From contig CM033361.1 of NCBI GenBank assembly GCA_019395295.1, positions 5,605,138-5,669,137 on the forward strand: DNA of 64,000 nt, given 5' to 3'. The stretch comes from Osmanthus fragrans (Eukaryota; Streptophyta; Magnoliopsida; Lamiales; Oleaceae). The position numbers and the translations under genes are program-made. Shown here in pieces: positions 1 through 11,967 of the stretch (positions are counted from its first letter, which is position 1; the number at the start of each line of letters is the position of its first letter). The notes under the pieces are model-generated. The model was not told the DNA's origin. It was given only the letters and a program-made list of their open reading frames with translations, and did not search any database.

Positions 1-3000
1 CTTTTGACGCTCCAAAATCCATTTTTCCAGTGTTGTATGCTTCGGAGAAGGTGGCCTATCAGTAGATATTGAAATATCATCCTCTTCTCGATCTGTCTGT
101 AAAGCTGCAACTATTTCCAAATTTTAGTTTGTCAGAGTGAATCATTGTTTCATAATCTAAAATACCTGTTCCACAAACAACGGATCTTTTTGCATCACAA
201 AAATAACATATGCGTAAATATAAGCACGCATGCATACAGACAAAAAAACCCACATATATAGAAGTACATCAGTATAGTTGATTATACCAAACAAATGATA
301 TACTCACAATGTGAAACATTTTTCATCATTGCAGGGTAACTTTGGCCACTCATTCCCAAGACAGGCTTCCACTGGTCCTTTGATGGAAAACTAGGCAACT
401 TCCCATCACAGAGTCTATTTCCGAGAACACTGCAGTCGGTAGGACTTAAAGCATCATCTTTTTTTGGTGGCACCAATTCATGTGTTACAATAGTGGCAGG
501 CAGTGATGCCTTGGAAGCATCAGTTTCACATCCAGTTCCAGTCCCACTACTCTCCTCAAGCTTTAATTGCTCAGCTGGGGGTATAACAACAGAAGCTACT
601 ATGGTCGATCCAATCTGTCGTTGGCTGTTCTTCAAATCAAACCCATGATTATTGATAGAAACATTCTTCTTGTTCAATTCATAATGTTCTCCAGGAGCAA
701 GTGTCCGTACTGCTGTTTCCAAGTTAGGCATTTCAGCATCCAATTCCCTTCTTGTCACTAAAAGATTCCTCCTATCTTGTGCATTTTCAAACAGAATAGA
801 GGGTTGACCACGTTTATCCTCCATCATCTTTGTAACCTCAGCTCCTTTGGATGAATTGAAGTCCACAAAAGATGAATTACCTTTGCTGTTAACTAGTCTT
901 TCAGATTGCCTCGAGGCTTCAGGAATGTTGATTGGGTCCTTGAGCTGCTCCTCTTTCTGATCAATAAGATCTCTTCGTGGTCCATCTGGAGATTACCCTG
1001 TTATTTGCCAATTAAAAGTAAACAGAGACTTGTGAAATAATGTGAAGGATTAAATACCTTCTTTTGAGTAAAAATTTCCAAGTGCAATCTCCAGATGAAG
1101 CTTCTTAGGTGTCAAACCATTTCTGCGCATGGAAACAAACAGCACTCAAACAAAAGTAAGTACATAATTTCTTACTCATAAAGGATAAACCAACATAACC
1201 TAAAGTAGGTGATCATTACCTGAAAGCCAAAAACACAAGGCACTGAGCTCTGAGCTGTTTTAACTGCTGTTCTTTAAATGGCACGCCAGTGCTGGGAGCT
1301 TGAGCAGCAGGAGACTTCCCTATCTCTCTAAGACCCAGACTTCTGAGCATGTTTGCATCCGGGATACTGCTAGAGACACCACCCTGTCACACAAGCATAA
1401 CAGATTAAACTAGAGCTAAATCCAGATTAGCAAAGCGATGATGAATGAGCAGATAAATACCATTATGCTTTCACATCCTTTTCTCAACTGAAGCGTAATT
1501 AAAAATGGCAATGAAATTTAAGAGCTTTAAGCATGAGACAAGTGTTGCACATGCATCAAAGACACCATTAAAATTAGTTTGCTTTCCACATGATTACTAG
1601 TAGTAAACCTCCTAGGGAAGAGTGATAAGAGCCAGTTCATGGCTCATCACAAGTTAATTTCCCAAGGAGATGTGTGCCGAATCAAATTTGGGGTATGTTT
1701 GATAAGCCTTTTTTCCCCCTAGAACTAGGAATTCAAATTCCATTTCCAACTTTTTGGTGTTCGATTGCACAAATTTTCCATGGAATTGATTTTCCTACTT
1801 TTGCTCACACGTGCATTTTCTTGATTTTTGAGGAAAATGCTTTCCCACCACTTTGGTGGGAAAACGAATTCCATTTTATTTTTTGGCAATGGGAACAAAT
1901 TTTAGACTCAATGATAAAAACAAATTATCACTTTTATTGATAATTTCCATGCAAAACAAAGTCAAACGAACACCAAAAAAATTAAAAAATTATTATTATT
2001 ATTATTTTTTTCTTTTTGGCAATCCAAATTTTTTTTTATCCCCAATTGTAAAAAAATTTATCCCAAAAACAAGCAATTTGCTTGAAAAATAAAGTCAAAT
2101 GGATTAAGTGAAAAAGTATACCAATCAAACACCTTTAATTACAATTCCCCGTAAAACAAATTCTAGGCAATTCAATTCTTTGTAATTCATTTTCTTTCCA
2201 CCCAAATTCCATCTTTCTATCAAACGGACCCTTAAAGATAACAAACACCATACCCAGAACACTATACTTGTGATTTAACTTTCATAACAAACACGAGAAT
2301 AACCAAACGTTAAAATCTTATTTTAATTCTCATTCTTCTACTCATTTTCAACCACACATTCTTCAATAAAATAATATTTTCCATCACTTCAATAATTTTT
2401 TTCGTTTTCAACCACATATTCACCATCCATCATATAAAAAAAATGCATTTTCTTCAAAATAATGTGCATCAAACGGGCTCTCAATAAAGAATACATTTTT
2501 TATTCTTGAATTCCCCAAACTCCGCTAACTGATTTCAAAAAGAAATTATGTTGGTGAGAAAATATTTCAAAGTAATCAAAAGCATAGAAAGCCACACTGA
2601 AAGTGATTTCACATTCATAAAAGGCTTTGAGGAATGTCTTAATGGAAATGTCATAAGCGGAATCCTATATGAAGCATAGACAGAGCTTGTGCAAGTAGGG
2701 GATCGTAATAACTTCATGTTTGTTGCTATGGGACATTTACAGAGTATAGTTAATTACTAGTCACAAGCCTTCAGCTTTTCCAAATTTTCAGTCAGTCTTA
2801 CTTTGGCAGGACTAGCTGTTTTCCCTCATAATCTGATTACCGTCTAGTAGGAATTTACAATGAGGCAACTTCAGAGCACAGGTAGCTTGCTTAAGTAGCT
2901 TATTATGCTCTCATAAATCTATTTTATGGCTCATCAGAAAATAAGATATGAATGGAGTAATAATAGTTGCTTACAAATACCACGTGACAAACAGCTAGCT

Positions 3001-6000
3001 CCTGAAGAATTACATCAAGTAAGATCAAAGACCTGAGAAATCTTAATTTACCCAGGTATGTCCTTCCAAATCAATTTATATAGAAAGAACAATTATCTTA
3101 CTGCTCTTTTCTTATCCAACTCTAACATGGCAATATTTAACTTAACCATATGTTTACATAATTGGAGATCTTGCCTGTCTAGACAAGGAAAATAGCAATA
3201 AACAAGTCATAGAGCTTACATAAGTAGCACAACAAGATGTTACCATGACAAGTTAATCCCACTCAAGGATGAAGGAACGGATAATAAAAATAAAATTTTG
3301 AAGTTACCCATTGAAACGGGTATCATCAACTATCGCTCTATCAAAAGAAGATTCCTCACTTGGCTGGTCAAAGTCAATGTCGTGATCTTCCAAAGCATGA
3401 TTTTTTTTGCTTTTATCTAAAGTTTTTCCAAATCACAAAACTAATTCAATTGAAGTCTCTTAATCATTTCATGTCTGTGTGAAATCTCATATACACTCTG
3501 AAAACTATTGATTTGAAAAATATTTTAGTTGACTAAAGGTCTCTCCCTTTGGGGGCTAATGAAGTATGAAAGAGTACTGATAGACTTCAAGATATAACTA
3601 CAACATCATTTGAGCCAACTAGCAAAATTAACAGAGATTTTGATCAAAATGGATTAGTGAACGACATCAAACTAGTTATCGATACAGTTCCGAATATCAC
3701 CCACATAACTCCTGAGACTAAAAAGGGAAAATAGTTGGATATTAGTATATTGGGAAAAGTTATACAAATAAATATCCTATATGTATCTATTCAGCATATC
3801 AGTTCATATATTATATATTTATGCAATAAGCAACAAAATATACTTCTCTTTTTCAAATAATAATATGCCTTGTACTACCACAGACCCAAGGGGTTCCAAC
3901 TTATGTGGGTAAAGAACGTGTCAAGGAAATTTTTCCTGGACTAGTGATCTATATTGTGGTATCAATTCATTTATTTCTAATTTTTTTCCCCAAAGGATTG
4001 TATAATAGCTGCACAGCTTCATATTCATTATTTATGTATGGTTCACCATACTCATTGATTTTATGCTGCTTTGAGTTATCAAGAATTTCAGCTTAGTAAA
4101 GCAGCAATTTGAACTAAAATTTGAACAATTAGTTCTACATTAGTTACTGGTTTTCATTTTGATGTTGTATACAGTATCAAATTCAACTATTCACTGCCGT
4201 GAGTTCAGTTGCGAAAATTTGATATAGTTTACATGTGCAAATGGAAATGATAAGTTGCTGGAAACAACCATGTACCTTGGGCCTGCACTATGGCTGCAAC
4301 TTTAAAGACGGTATTTTCTTTTTATATGGTTTCCATCTATGATAAGTATGCAACATAAAAGAATGATCATATTAGGTAACAATGAGAAACGTTTAGTATA
4401 TTTTAATAATGACATAGACATAATTGTTAAGAGTCCCAATATCCTAATTTCATTATTATGCTAAAATTTTACAGTTTCAATAATAAACTAACTGATACAA
4501 TACATCCTCCAACTTCCAAAAATCAGACAGTTAGTTAATGCACCGTGTACAGTATAATTATAAATTGAATGTAGGGAACAAAAGACAGAATAAGATTAAT
4601 AAAGGCACCCGTCAATCATTTTAAATTCTCTCCACCCAAGGAACTTCAAGATGGTAAAGCATATGAAATCAGAAATCAGATGAATAGAAGAAGAGTGAAT
4701 AGAAGAAGAGTGACTCAAAATGATGCACCAAAAAAATCACAGAAGGTAGTAGTGAAGGTGAAATGCCCAGAGTGTTGTGGTAAGAAAGTACCTGAATTAT
4801 TTTATTTGCATTAACCAGTGTACTAGTTCCCCCATGATCTAATGGCTTTCCAGCAGCACTTTTACCAACTGCAAAATCAGTTGAAGGCGTGGCTGGAAAC
4901 ACTTCCATGCTTCTATCCTTGCTTATCTTTGCAGCAAAACCATGGTTATCATATGAGGAGCTACCAAAATTCACTGGAACTGTCGATTCTGATAGTGGAT
5001 AAGAACTGGGAGCTCCACCTGAAATTCCAATACCACCTTCTCAGACAAAAATACACATTGAAGCAAGAGATCCTCTAGGGTAAAAAGCCCTACTACATCC
5101 ATAATGAAGCATGCTGAGAAATCCAAGACCCCCCTACCCCATATCCCTAAAAAGGACAGAAAACTAATAACTCAAACATAATTTCTTGTATTTTTTTTTA
5201 GCAAGAACAGTAAGGAAAGAGATACAGCTCTTTCAACATTTCCCATTGACCTAGAAATATTTCCATTTATCATTAATAGTGCAATTTTTTTTTCTTTTCA
5301 ATTTACATGAGTTATGGCATCAATATTTTTTTTTTTTTATGACCATGGATGTCCGAGCCAACTTACCCGCACCTCGACTAATCCCACAGGACCTGAAGTT
5401 TAAAATCGGATAATCACCTTAATAGCCTGAGGGGACTCGAGCTAGTGACTATTGGGGAGCAAATCCAAGGTCTGACCAACTGAGTTACCCCACAGGATTA
5501 CTATGGCATCAATAATTGATGCAGCAATACTTGTATTGTCAAATTTTAACATGAATAAACCACGGAGCTTAACACTATACACTTGAACAAGCACCTCAAA
5601 GTACAATGCATTGTCAAGAGAGACTGAGAGAGCCTCCATGAGGCACATCTCAAACATTACAAGGGTACATATAAAGCACAGAACAAACAGGACCAAAACA
5701 AGATACTTTTCAATTCTAGATTTTCTCAATTACAAAGGCCCACACTTCTAACTTCCCTCAGTTGAAATGACAATTTCTTGATCGACTCTATTTGACATCA
5801 CTTCCCTTATTTGTTCTATATTTTTATCCTCTCATTAAGTCCATAGCACCTCCTTGGCTGTTAAAACTAGGCAGGACTTGAGACAAGACTGACATACAAA
5901 TAAGGTCAAATAAAAGAGGGCATCTAATTTCCAGCAAACTCTCTTTACAGAATTTAGCAACCCCAAGCCTCTGGGAAGACCTTGCATTTACATTATGCAA

Positions 6001-8230
6001 TCACAATGTTTAACTACCATACTACCATTGTGAACATCTACAGAGTAATGCAATATACTGCTCTTGCCATCCATATGCTTATGAAAACAGTGTATGTCTC
6101 TCACTCTCTCTTATACCTATAGCACTAAATAAAATACTGCTATTGTTGTCCAGGTGTGTGAGCCGAATCTCCCTCTCTCTCTCTCTCTCTTCCTTCCCCC
6201 TTTTGTGCATGAGCGAGACTAGAAAGATGTTATACCTGCTAATTGCAAAGATGTAGAGTCTCCAATTTGTGTTCCACCAGCCACAGGAAGGCGTGACGAC
6301 ATTAAAGCTTCAATATCGAGATTGTGTTGTTTAATAACAGTCTCCATAGCCCTTAATGATAGAAACATAAAATATATTAAATTACGAACAGATAATAAAG
6401 ATAGGTTGTATGAAACATTGTGAAAAAAGCAATTGAAATAGACAAGATATGAAACAAATCAAACAATATGCTGATCAGCTATTTTTGAGACCAATTACAA
6501 TAGTTTTCAAAGACTGTATGTATGGGTGAACCTTATTCTTTCCAATAAATCATAATTAAAAATGCAATAAAATTTAGAGAAGAAACAGTATGGTAATAAT
6601 CATGATCGGTGCCTCTTAAAAATTTAATGCAGTAAGTAAAATTTATTGCACTCATAAGCAGCTTGCAAGCATGTTAGTTCACAGATCATCGGAGCAGTAA
6701 GCTTTACCTTGATATAACTTGATATGGCATTGAATCTTCTTTCCCACTAGATCTCATATGCTGCAAAATCTGCTTATTTCCCATGTAATAAATGTAAACA
6801 CGGCATATTGGCATTACAGGCCAAAAAATACGCAGAAAAGTAACTATGAATATCATAAAAGAAAATCTTACGAACCACATAAAGCTTTGCAGCTAATTTG
6901 GTAGGCTCGTCTTTAGACTCTTGTATGAGTTTATGCAGAAACTTGGCTGCCTCCAGCTCAACATTTTGAGAATTTGTCATCTCTCTTGGACGACACAATA
7001 TGGATGCAAATAGAGATGGCAGCAGAAGCAGGGACAATAACAAGAATTATCAGCCCTTGGATTCCTCTCGAGTCGGAGCATCAATTTAGAACCTATTACT
7101 GTGGAATTCTGTAAATAAGAATTATATAAAACGACAAAGAAATACAAATTTTATGTATGGTTGCCATGGGAATTGAGAAGAAACACAAGACACAAGTGAT
7201 CTGATAAGAACAACTTCCCCACTTGTAATTAGTGCCTCCTTGTTCTCTATTAATGTAGCTCTTTCTCTCTCTTAATGAATTTCTTTTTCTATAGTGAGAA
7301 ATAGAAAAGGAAAAAAATTCACATTCACCCGAATATTGGCCTCCAACCCTTCTATTTGTAGCCAACTTGTAACTTTGCCTTTGAGTTAGTAGGACAAAAA
7401 AGGATAGAAATCATTATCATGTTCCTTATTTCCTTTCTGCGAACTAGCAACCTAAATAAATTCCTAACTGACGTGAAACATCATAAATTTCTAAGAGCCA
7501 GGCAACGCTACATATATGACCTATACCCCCTTCACAATACTTGTACGTTACATTGGCAAAGCCCAGACCAACCTTCGTCAACATTTACCTCGTGTCACAA
7601 CAGTTCCCTGCTGTTTCGAATTTCCTTTTTTTTACAGCACTGCTTCGAATTTCTAAGCAGACATAATTAAATTTTCTTTTATTAGTGTCCACTTATATGA
7701 ATGTTGACGCTAAAACTTGTAACACCACCACTATTTTGCTTTATTGGGTCTTTCATCTATTTATTGCTCAATCACAAGCAGGGGCGGAACCACCTGGGGT
7801 CTAGTGGGGGGTTTTGGTCCTGGTTATTTTACTGAATACACTTGAGGGGCGGTCGGTTTTAAAGGCAAGAAGAAAATCATAAATAACATTAAAAATTCAA
7901 GAGATCGCTGTTGTGTAAGGAAGATTACCATCAAGAAACAACAATTTTGGGGAAAAAAAAAATCTAAGGACCTAGGAGATGAAAATAGCGATAATACTGG
8001 ACGGGATTTTATGGCCAAGATTGTGTTGAGATAAAATCATTTCCAACAATCAAATCGAGTGCGAAATCAACATATAAAGCCCGAATTTACACAAAAGTAA
8101 AATCTGATAGTACCTTCCAAGTTTGGTGGTGAGAAGTTTACCTATCCTTGTCGAAATCACTGCAACGCGAGATAAAATGGTGCCAAGGGAAACCCTAGCA
8201 GCTTGTCACCTCTGGTTCCTATCTCAATTA
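1..8230 (-). CDS. SYD: SPLAYED (SYD)-type SNF2 chromatin remodeler, N-terminal part (gene runs off the left edge)
   Basis: N-terminal part of a SWI/SNF-class nuclear ATPase that remodels nucleosomes at plant developmental genes (family knowledge). Inferred coding exons, in transcript order: 6980-6876, 6769-6708, 6351-6236, 5018-4792, 1383-1220, 1122-1058, 985-308 and 104-1. All junctions are GT-AG and keep frame, giving 507 codons so far. The start MTNSQNVELEAAKFLHKLIQ and the following KLYV-ILQHMRSSGKE-MPYQVISRAM match the conserved SYD N terminus. The block VPFKEQQLKQLRAQCLVFLA followed by FRNGLTPKKLHLEIALGNFY is the SYD signature. The last exon reads STDRPPSPKHTTLEKW, which in SYD precedes the region leading to the ATPase. 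The helicase, AT-hook and bromodomain-free C-terminal parts would lie left of position 1. A 5' leader exon probably ends at 8142 (donor gtaaac) and joins an acceptor at 7109. The 3.4-kb intron 1384-4791 carries a MITE; the intron 5019-6235 carries a SINE. A minor exon may have been missed in the large intron. Confidence 0.85.
1690..2231. mobile_element. MITE in SYD intron (GGGTCCGTTTGAT family, copy 1)
   Basis: AT-rich 542-bp element. The left end reads GGGGTATGTTTGATAAG and the right end, reverse-complemented, GGGTCCGTTTGATAGAAAG, so the ends are imperfect terminal inverted repeats. Inner arm sequences (CCTAGAACTA on one side, AATTTGGGTGG on the other) recur in the copy at 36330-36755 in the opposite orientation, which confirms a family. 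No clear target duplication was found. It has no coding capacity. Confidence 0.6.
2290..2485. repeat. MITE-like TTTCAACCACA repeat in SYD intron
   Basis: Contains two copies of TTTTCAACCACA-A/CATTC separated by an ATAAAATAATATT tract and ends in ATGTGCATCAAACGGG. The same order of motifs is seen in the MITE at 15753-15937 and in the tract at 17225-17400, so this is a diverged member of that Tourist-like family. Ends and target duplication are not resolved. Confidence 0.45.
5326..5501 (-). mobile_element. tRNA-derived SINE, copy 1 (in SYD intron)
   Basis: On the minus strand the element begins with a tRNA-like head, GGGGTAACTCAGTTGGTCAG (A-box-like), followed by CTCGAGTCCCC (B-box-like), and ends in CCATGGTCAT plus an A-rich tail. 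It is flanked by a perfect 13-bp target duplication, TATGGCATCAATA, at 5313-5325 and 5502-5514. A related copy lies at 57448-57616. The structure (Pol III promoter boxes, A tail, long TSD) is diagnostic of a SINE mobilised by LINE enzymes. It is not a functional tRNA: the acceptor stem does not close. Confidence 0.9.
8142..8230 (-). other. Probable 5' UTR leader exon of the SYD-type gene
   Basis: On the minus strand this stretch reads CTAGGGTTTCCCTTGG and ends GATAG followed by gtaaac at 8141, a good plant donor. CTAGGGTTT-type sequence is common in leaders of plant housekeeping genes. An acceptor (tttacag) at 7111-7109 opens the exon that holds the ATG at 6980. No coding sequence is assigned here. 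The transcription start is not determined; 8230 is only an estimate. Confidence 0.45.
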
Positions 8231-8414
8231 GACTTAAAACAGGCCTGGGTTGTAGCTTGCACGGGGTAATTGGGGGACAAATGGTCCTGACCTATAGTTC
8301 CTGTGCAAATACTCTCTTGACTTTCAAATATTGACACAGAACTTCCTAATCTTCCATTTCTAGGCGCAAATGTTCCTCTTCGACTATTCTCATCCAAACA
8401 ATGCCTTTAAGCCT

Positions 8415-8578
8415 CCGTTTGAGAATAATTTATATATAATTGGTACCAATTAAAATGTATATTTTAATATAAGTTAAAGATAACAATTCATTTCAACCAC
8501 AAATTTTATAAATCACACACATTTCATCAATTTCTATAAAAATCTACTCGAAAATTGATTTTAATTCCCACCAAACAT
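8415..8578 (-). mobile_element. 156-bp MITE family, diverged inverted copy
   Basis: Read on the minus strand it starts TGTTTGGTGGGAATTAAAAT and contains GTAGATTTT, TGTGGTTGAA and ATTTTAATTGGTACCAATT in the same order as the better copies at 16825-16980 and 18514-18669. The distal end is degraded. Non-coding. Confidence 0.6.
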
Positions 8579-9403
8579 GTGATAAATAAATGAATAGTAT
8601 TTGTAAACTATTCAAATGTGTGTTTAAAAATAAAGTTTGATATTATAAATTTTGCTAAACAAAAGCCAAGTAAATTTTAAGTCACCAATGTATGCACGTA
8701 AAGCGCCCTGAGTCAAAAACGAATTAAAAATGGCAAGACGAGGTCGATACGGCACTGTGGTATTCTTTGAACTTTATAAATAAAGATATTATGCCACTAC
8801 TAAACCAATTTTTTGGCTCCATCCTCGATCATGATAAGTTTGATAGCGTGATATTTGACTGCAATTCTCTTCGCTGCACGAGCATAACTAGGCATGAAAT
8901 AAGAGGAAATAATCACTAATTCGCTTGTGATAGCGTTGACCACAACCATCACTGCTACTGATCAATGACAATGAAGGGGTTGTGAATTTCAATGCGATTA
9001 GGACAATGTTGGTCTACAGGGACGCTAGGTTTTGTTATGGTTCGATTTGCATATTTTGGGGTTTGTTGTGTTTTGCGCAGTAAGTGCAGGTGGAAGAGTT
9101 GGTGGTGGTCGAATTTTTAGTTTTGTGGTGATTTTGGGGTTATGTGTATTCTTTTAGTGGTTTATGGTGGAGGCAAGATGGTGATGATGACGATAGTAAT
9201 GGTGGCAAGTGGTGCAAATATGGTGGTATGGAAAAGTGCTAGCAACGACAATGTCGATGGTACTGGTGAAGAGGTTAATAAGTTATAATTTAAAAAAAAA
9301 AAAAAAAAAAAACACACATTGTAATAACAATAATATGCAGCGTAAGTAACAATTTCAAATAAATTGTATAGAATTTAAATGCAAATTAACATAAAATGTA
9401 AAA
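8579..9403. other. Intergenic, no gene recognised; GTGGTGG-rich stretch
   Basis: No reading frame with a recognisable protein. Positions 8930-9290 are rich in GTGGTGG/GATGGTGG triplets and resemble the CCA/GTG-rich cores of the Mutator-like elements at 33.1 and 47.2 kb, so this may be an old, partial, inverted copy. A 20-base A run sits at 9292-9311. Confidence 0.35.
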
Positions 9404-9734
9404 GTCCGTTTGATTGCTAGAATATGTTATTTTTCCACCTAAATTCCTATTTTTGTGCTGTTTGGTTGATTTTTTCCCATGGAATATATTTTCCTACTTT
9501 TAATCACATAATAGGGGAGTAAAATTTTATTTTCCAAGTAATTCACCATTTCTTTCTCTCTCATCTACCCCATTTCTCTCTCATCTACCTAACAATTAAA
9601 AATAGATAAGTATAACATTTTTAGGTTGAAAGTAAAATCAATCAAACACACTTAATTGACAATTTTTAAGCAATTCAAATGCCTGGAATTTATTTTTTTT
9701 TCACATGAATTTCATGCTCGCAATTAAACACGCC
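9404..9734. mobile_element. MITE, GTCCGTTTGAT family, diverged copy 3
   Basis: Begins GTCCGTTTGATTGCTAGAAT and ends in TCGCAATTAAACACGCC, which reverse-complements to GGCGTGTTTAATTGCGA. The motifs TTCCCATGGAATATATTTTCC, CAATCAAACACACTTAATTG and AAGCAATTCAAA also occur in the copy at 1690-2231. No coding capacity; the target duplication was not resolved. Confidence 0.5.
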
Positions 9735-11236
9735 ATAAGTTACATTCATTGCAACTTATTTAAATGAAGACCTAAATTTCCCTCCCTCGAGTGCCAAAAT
9801 TTAAAGCAGCAAATAATCCAACTATTGATCATGTAATTGAAAGCAATGAGTAAGAATCAATACAAATAAATTTATGGGAAAACCAAAAGAAATAACTATA
9901 TTAAAATTCAAACATGTTTCAAGCTGTTAAGTTACATCAAACTCTAGTTCTACAATTTAATTCATGAATAAGAGAAAAGACATAATCCAATCTAATATTA
10001 AGATCGTAGAGAAGAAAAGAATGAGAAAAACTGATTTGACGCTTGAATTCTCCTCCTTGATGTTGTCTTTCTTTCTTTAGATCAATCTTTAGTTCTATGC
10101 CTCTTGTGTCATTGAATTTCCCTCTTCGAAAGTGGTCTTTAGGGTTATAAAGCCTTGGAGGAGTTGGGGTTGGGCTCTTCTAAAATGCTAAAAAAAATAA
10201 GACTACCATCATTGGCGGCGTTGCGCTACGGCTCCAGATCCCTATTTCTTCCTTGACCTTGATTAGGTGTTGCGGCTCTCGACTTCTGAATTGTTTTCTT
10301 CTTCTTGCTTTGGTTTTTGGTTTCCATCTTCTAAGATTAATTCCAAGTCTCTTCCAATCCATTTACACTCATATATACTTTGGCTCATTTTCACGCTCCA
10401 AACTTGCCATTTTCATATAATTGCCAAACCTATAAAACAACACAAACACACATCAAAACATTCTAAATTGCTCAAAGATGAACATAATATCGAGTTTTAG
10501 TGGTGTTAAAACAATGCGTGTAACACTCATCACAGACCATCACAATGATTATTCCTTCAATCTTAAGAGGTGACCTCTTCTGTGAACATTTCCTTAATAG
10601 GCCTAATCCTGCAGCACCACTTAAACAGCTTTTCTGGTGTACCATCATAGGGTTTTTTATGCATGTTTGCCGTCATGGAAAGCGTTATTGACAGGATTAG
10701 TTTCATTCTCTTCCAACTTCTCATGTGTTGCTGTTTTTTTGTAGTATTCTCTATCTTCGTGAGCGCTTTCAAGCTTTCCGTCATCTCTTAAATACTTTTT
10801 ATAGCGAACATTTTCTTCTGCAAGCGACGAAGATGTTGTTCGGGAGAAATGTAGACTACACTTCTGTCGACGTTTCCTTTCTCTGCCTCTTAGGATTATT
10901 GTTACTATCCGGTGGACAGTAGCTACATTCTCCGACTTTCACCTCTAATACTTTCATCTCCTTTAATTTCTCTTTTGTTTAACTTATGATCTCAAATTTT
11001 CAGAGGATTCAGACTTTTCCCAGACATAATCAAAATTTGTGGTTTACTTTGTTCAAGTTATCTATAGACGGCGCCAATTTGTTGACAATAAAAATTAGAT
11101 CAACAAATTCTACTTACCTAACTACAATTTTCACTTTCTGAACTCACTAATTTAAATGCTCAAATAGGAGTAAAAAGTAAAATAACTATTTGAGAGAGAG
11201 ATATTTGAATTGTATGACTTCTTCTTCAAATGAATA
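9735..11236. other. Intergenic, unresolved; possible old retroelement debris
   Basis: No recognised gene. Short open frames occur on both strands but show no domain or splice pattern. A motif GGCGCCAATTTGTTGAC near 11070 resembles the sequence next to many plant LTR-element primer sites, but no paired LTRs or gag/pol protein could be seen. Confidence 0.3.
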
Positions 11237-11241
11237 GGTAT

Positions 11242-11580
11242 TGTTGGGAAATAAAGCCCAATCACAACCTTGAATCAATGTTGAACCAACCACAAGTTTT
11301 GACAAAATTCCAACAAACTTGATATTTTGGGTGAAATGGAGATTTTCAATATATATGAATGAATTGGATTACTTGAACACTCCTCAAGTTAATCCCAAGA
11401 AAGAAAAGGAGTTTAAGATTTGTGACCCAAGATAGAACAAACCTCTAATCTTGTAAAAATCTCTCCAAAGCTCTCAATTCTCTCTATTTTTCCTCTCTAA
11501 ATCGGGCTATATGCATGGGGGAAAACAAGGGGCATAAATAGGTGCTGGGGCGCCGCGGCGCCCCCTTTCATTTCCCCACA
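11242..11580 (-). repeat. 3' LTR of Copia element (short form)
   Basis: 339 bp. Contains the palindromic GC block GGCGCCGCGGCGCCCC near 11550, in sharp contrast to the AT-rich rest. It lacks about 72 bp present in the other LTR. Confidence 0.93.
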
Positions 11581-11639
11581 ATTCTCCACCTCGTCCATCA
11601 TTTGATAAACCTCAAATTTTGGACGAACACCAAGAGAAC

Positions 11640-11953
11640 CAAACTGGCTGCACCATTCAACCATGGTTGCCTACGTACCCTGAACCAGGATCAAGCCACA
11701 CCGCAGTTCATACCTCTCCATAAAATCCATCTCTAACACCCAAACCGGCTGCACCATTAAACAATGGTTTCCTACGTACCCTTCACCGGGATCAAGCCAT
11801 CATGTAGTTCATTCCGGCTGCAACATTCTACCATGGTTGCCTACGTAACCCCTACACCGGGATCAAGCCACCATAGGTCTTACCCGGCTGCACCACTTTA
11901 CCGTGGTTGCCTACGTACCCTCCACCGAGATCAAGCCATCGTAGTTCTCGCTT
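11640..11953. repeat. Four tandem copies of a ~75-bp unit inside the Copia element
   Basis: Each unit carries CCGGCTGCACCATT, CATGGTTGCCTACGTACCC and ACCGGGATCAAGCCA in the same order (starts near 11645, 11735, 11815 and 11886), with substitutions between copies. It lies between the last coding remnant and the 3' LTR, where the reverse transcriptase region would normally be. It is not coding in any consistent frame. It may be part of the element's untranslated 3' region or a captured sequence. Confidence 0.8.
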
Positions 11954-11967
11954 AAGATTTGTACATA

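Noticed and set aside
5326..5501. Possible tRNA gene
   Set aside because: A and B box-like words are present, but there is no cloverleaf, and the A tail plus 13-bp target duplication identify a SINE.
10180..10922. Several short open frames on both strands
   Set aside because: No domain, no splice partner, no shared strand; codon use is like random AT-rich DNA.
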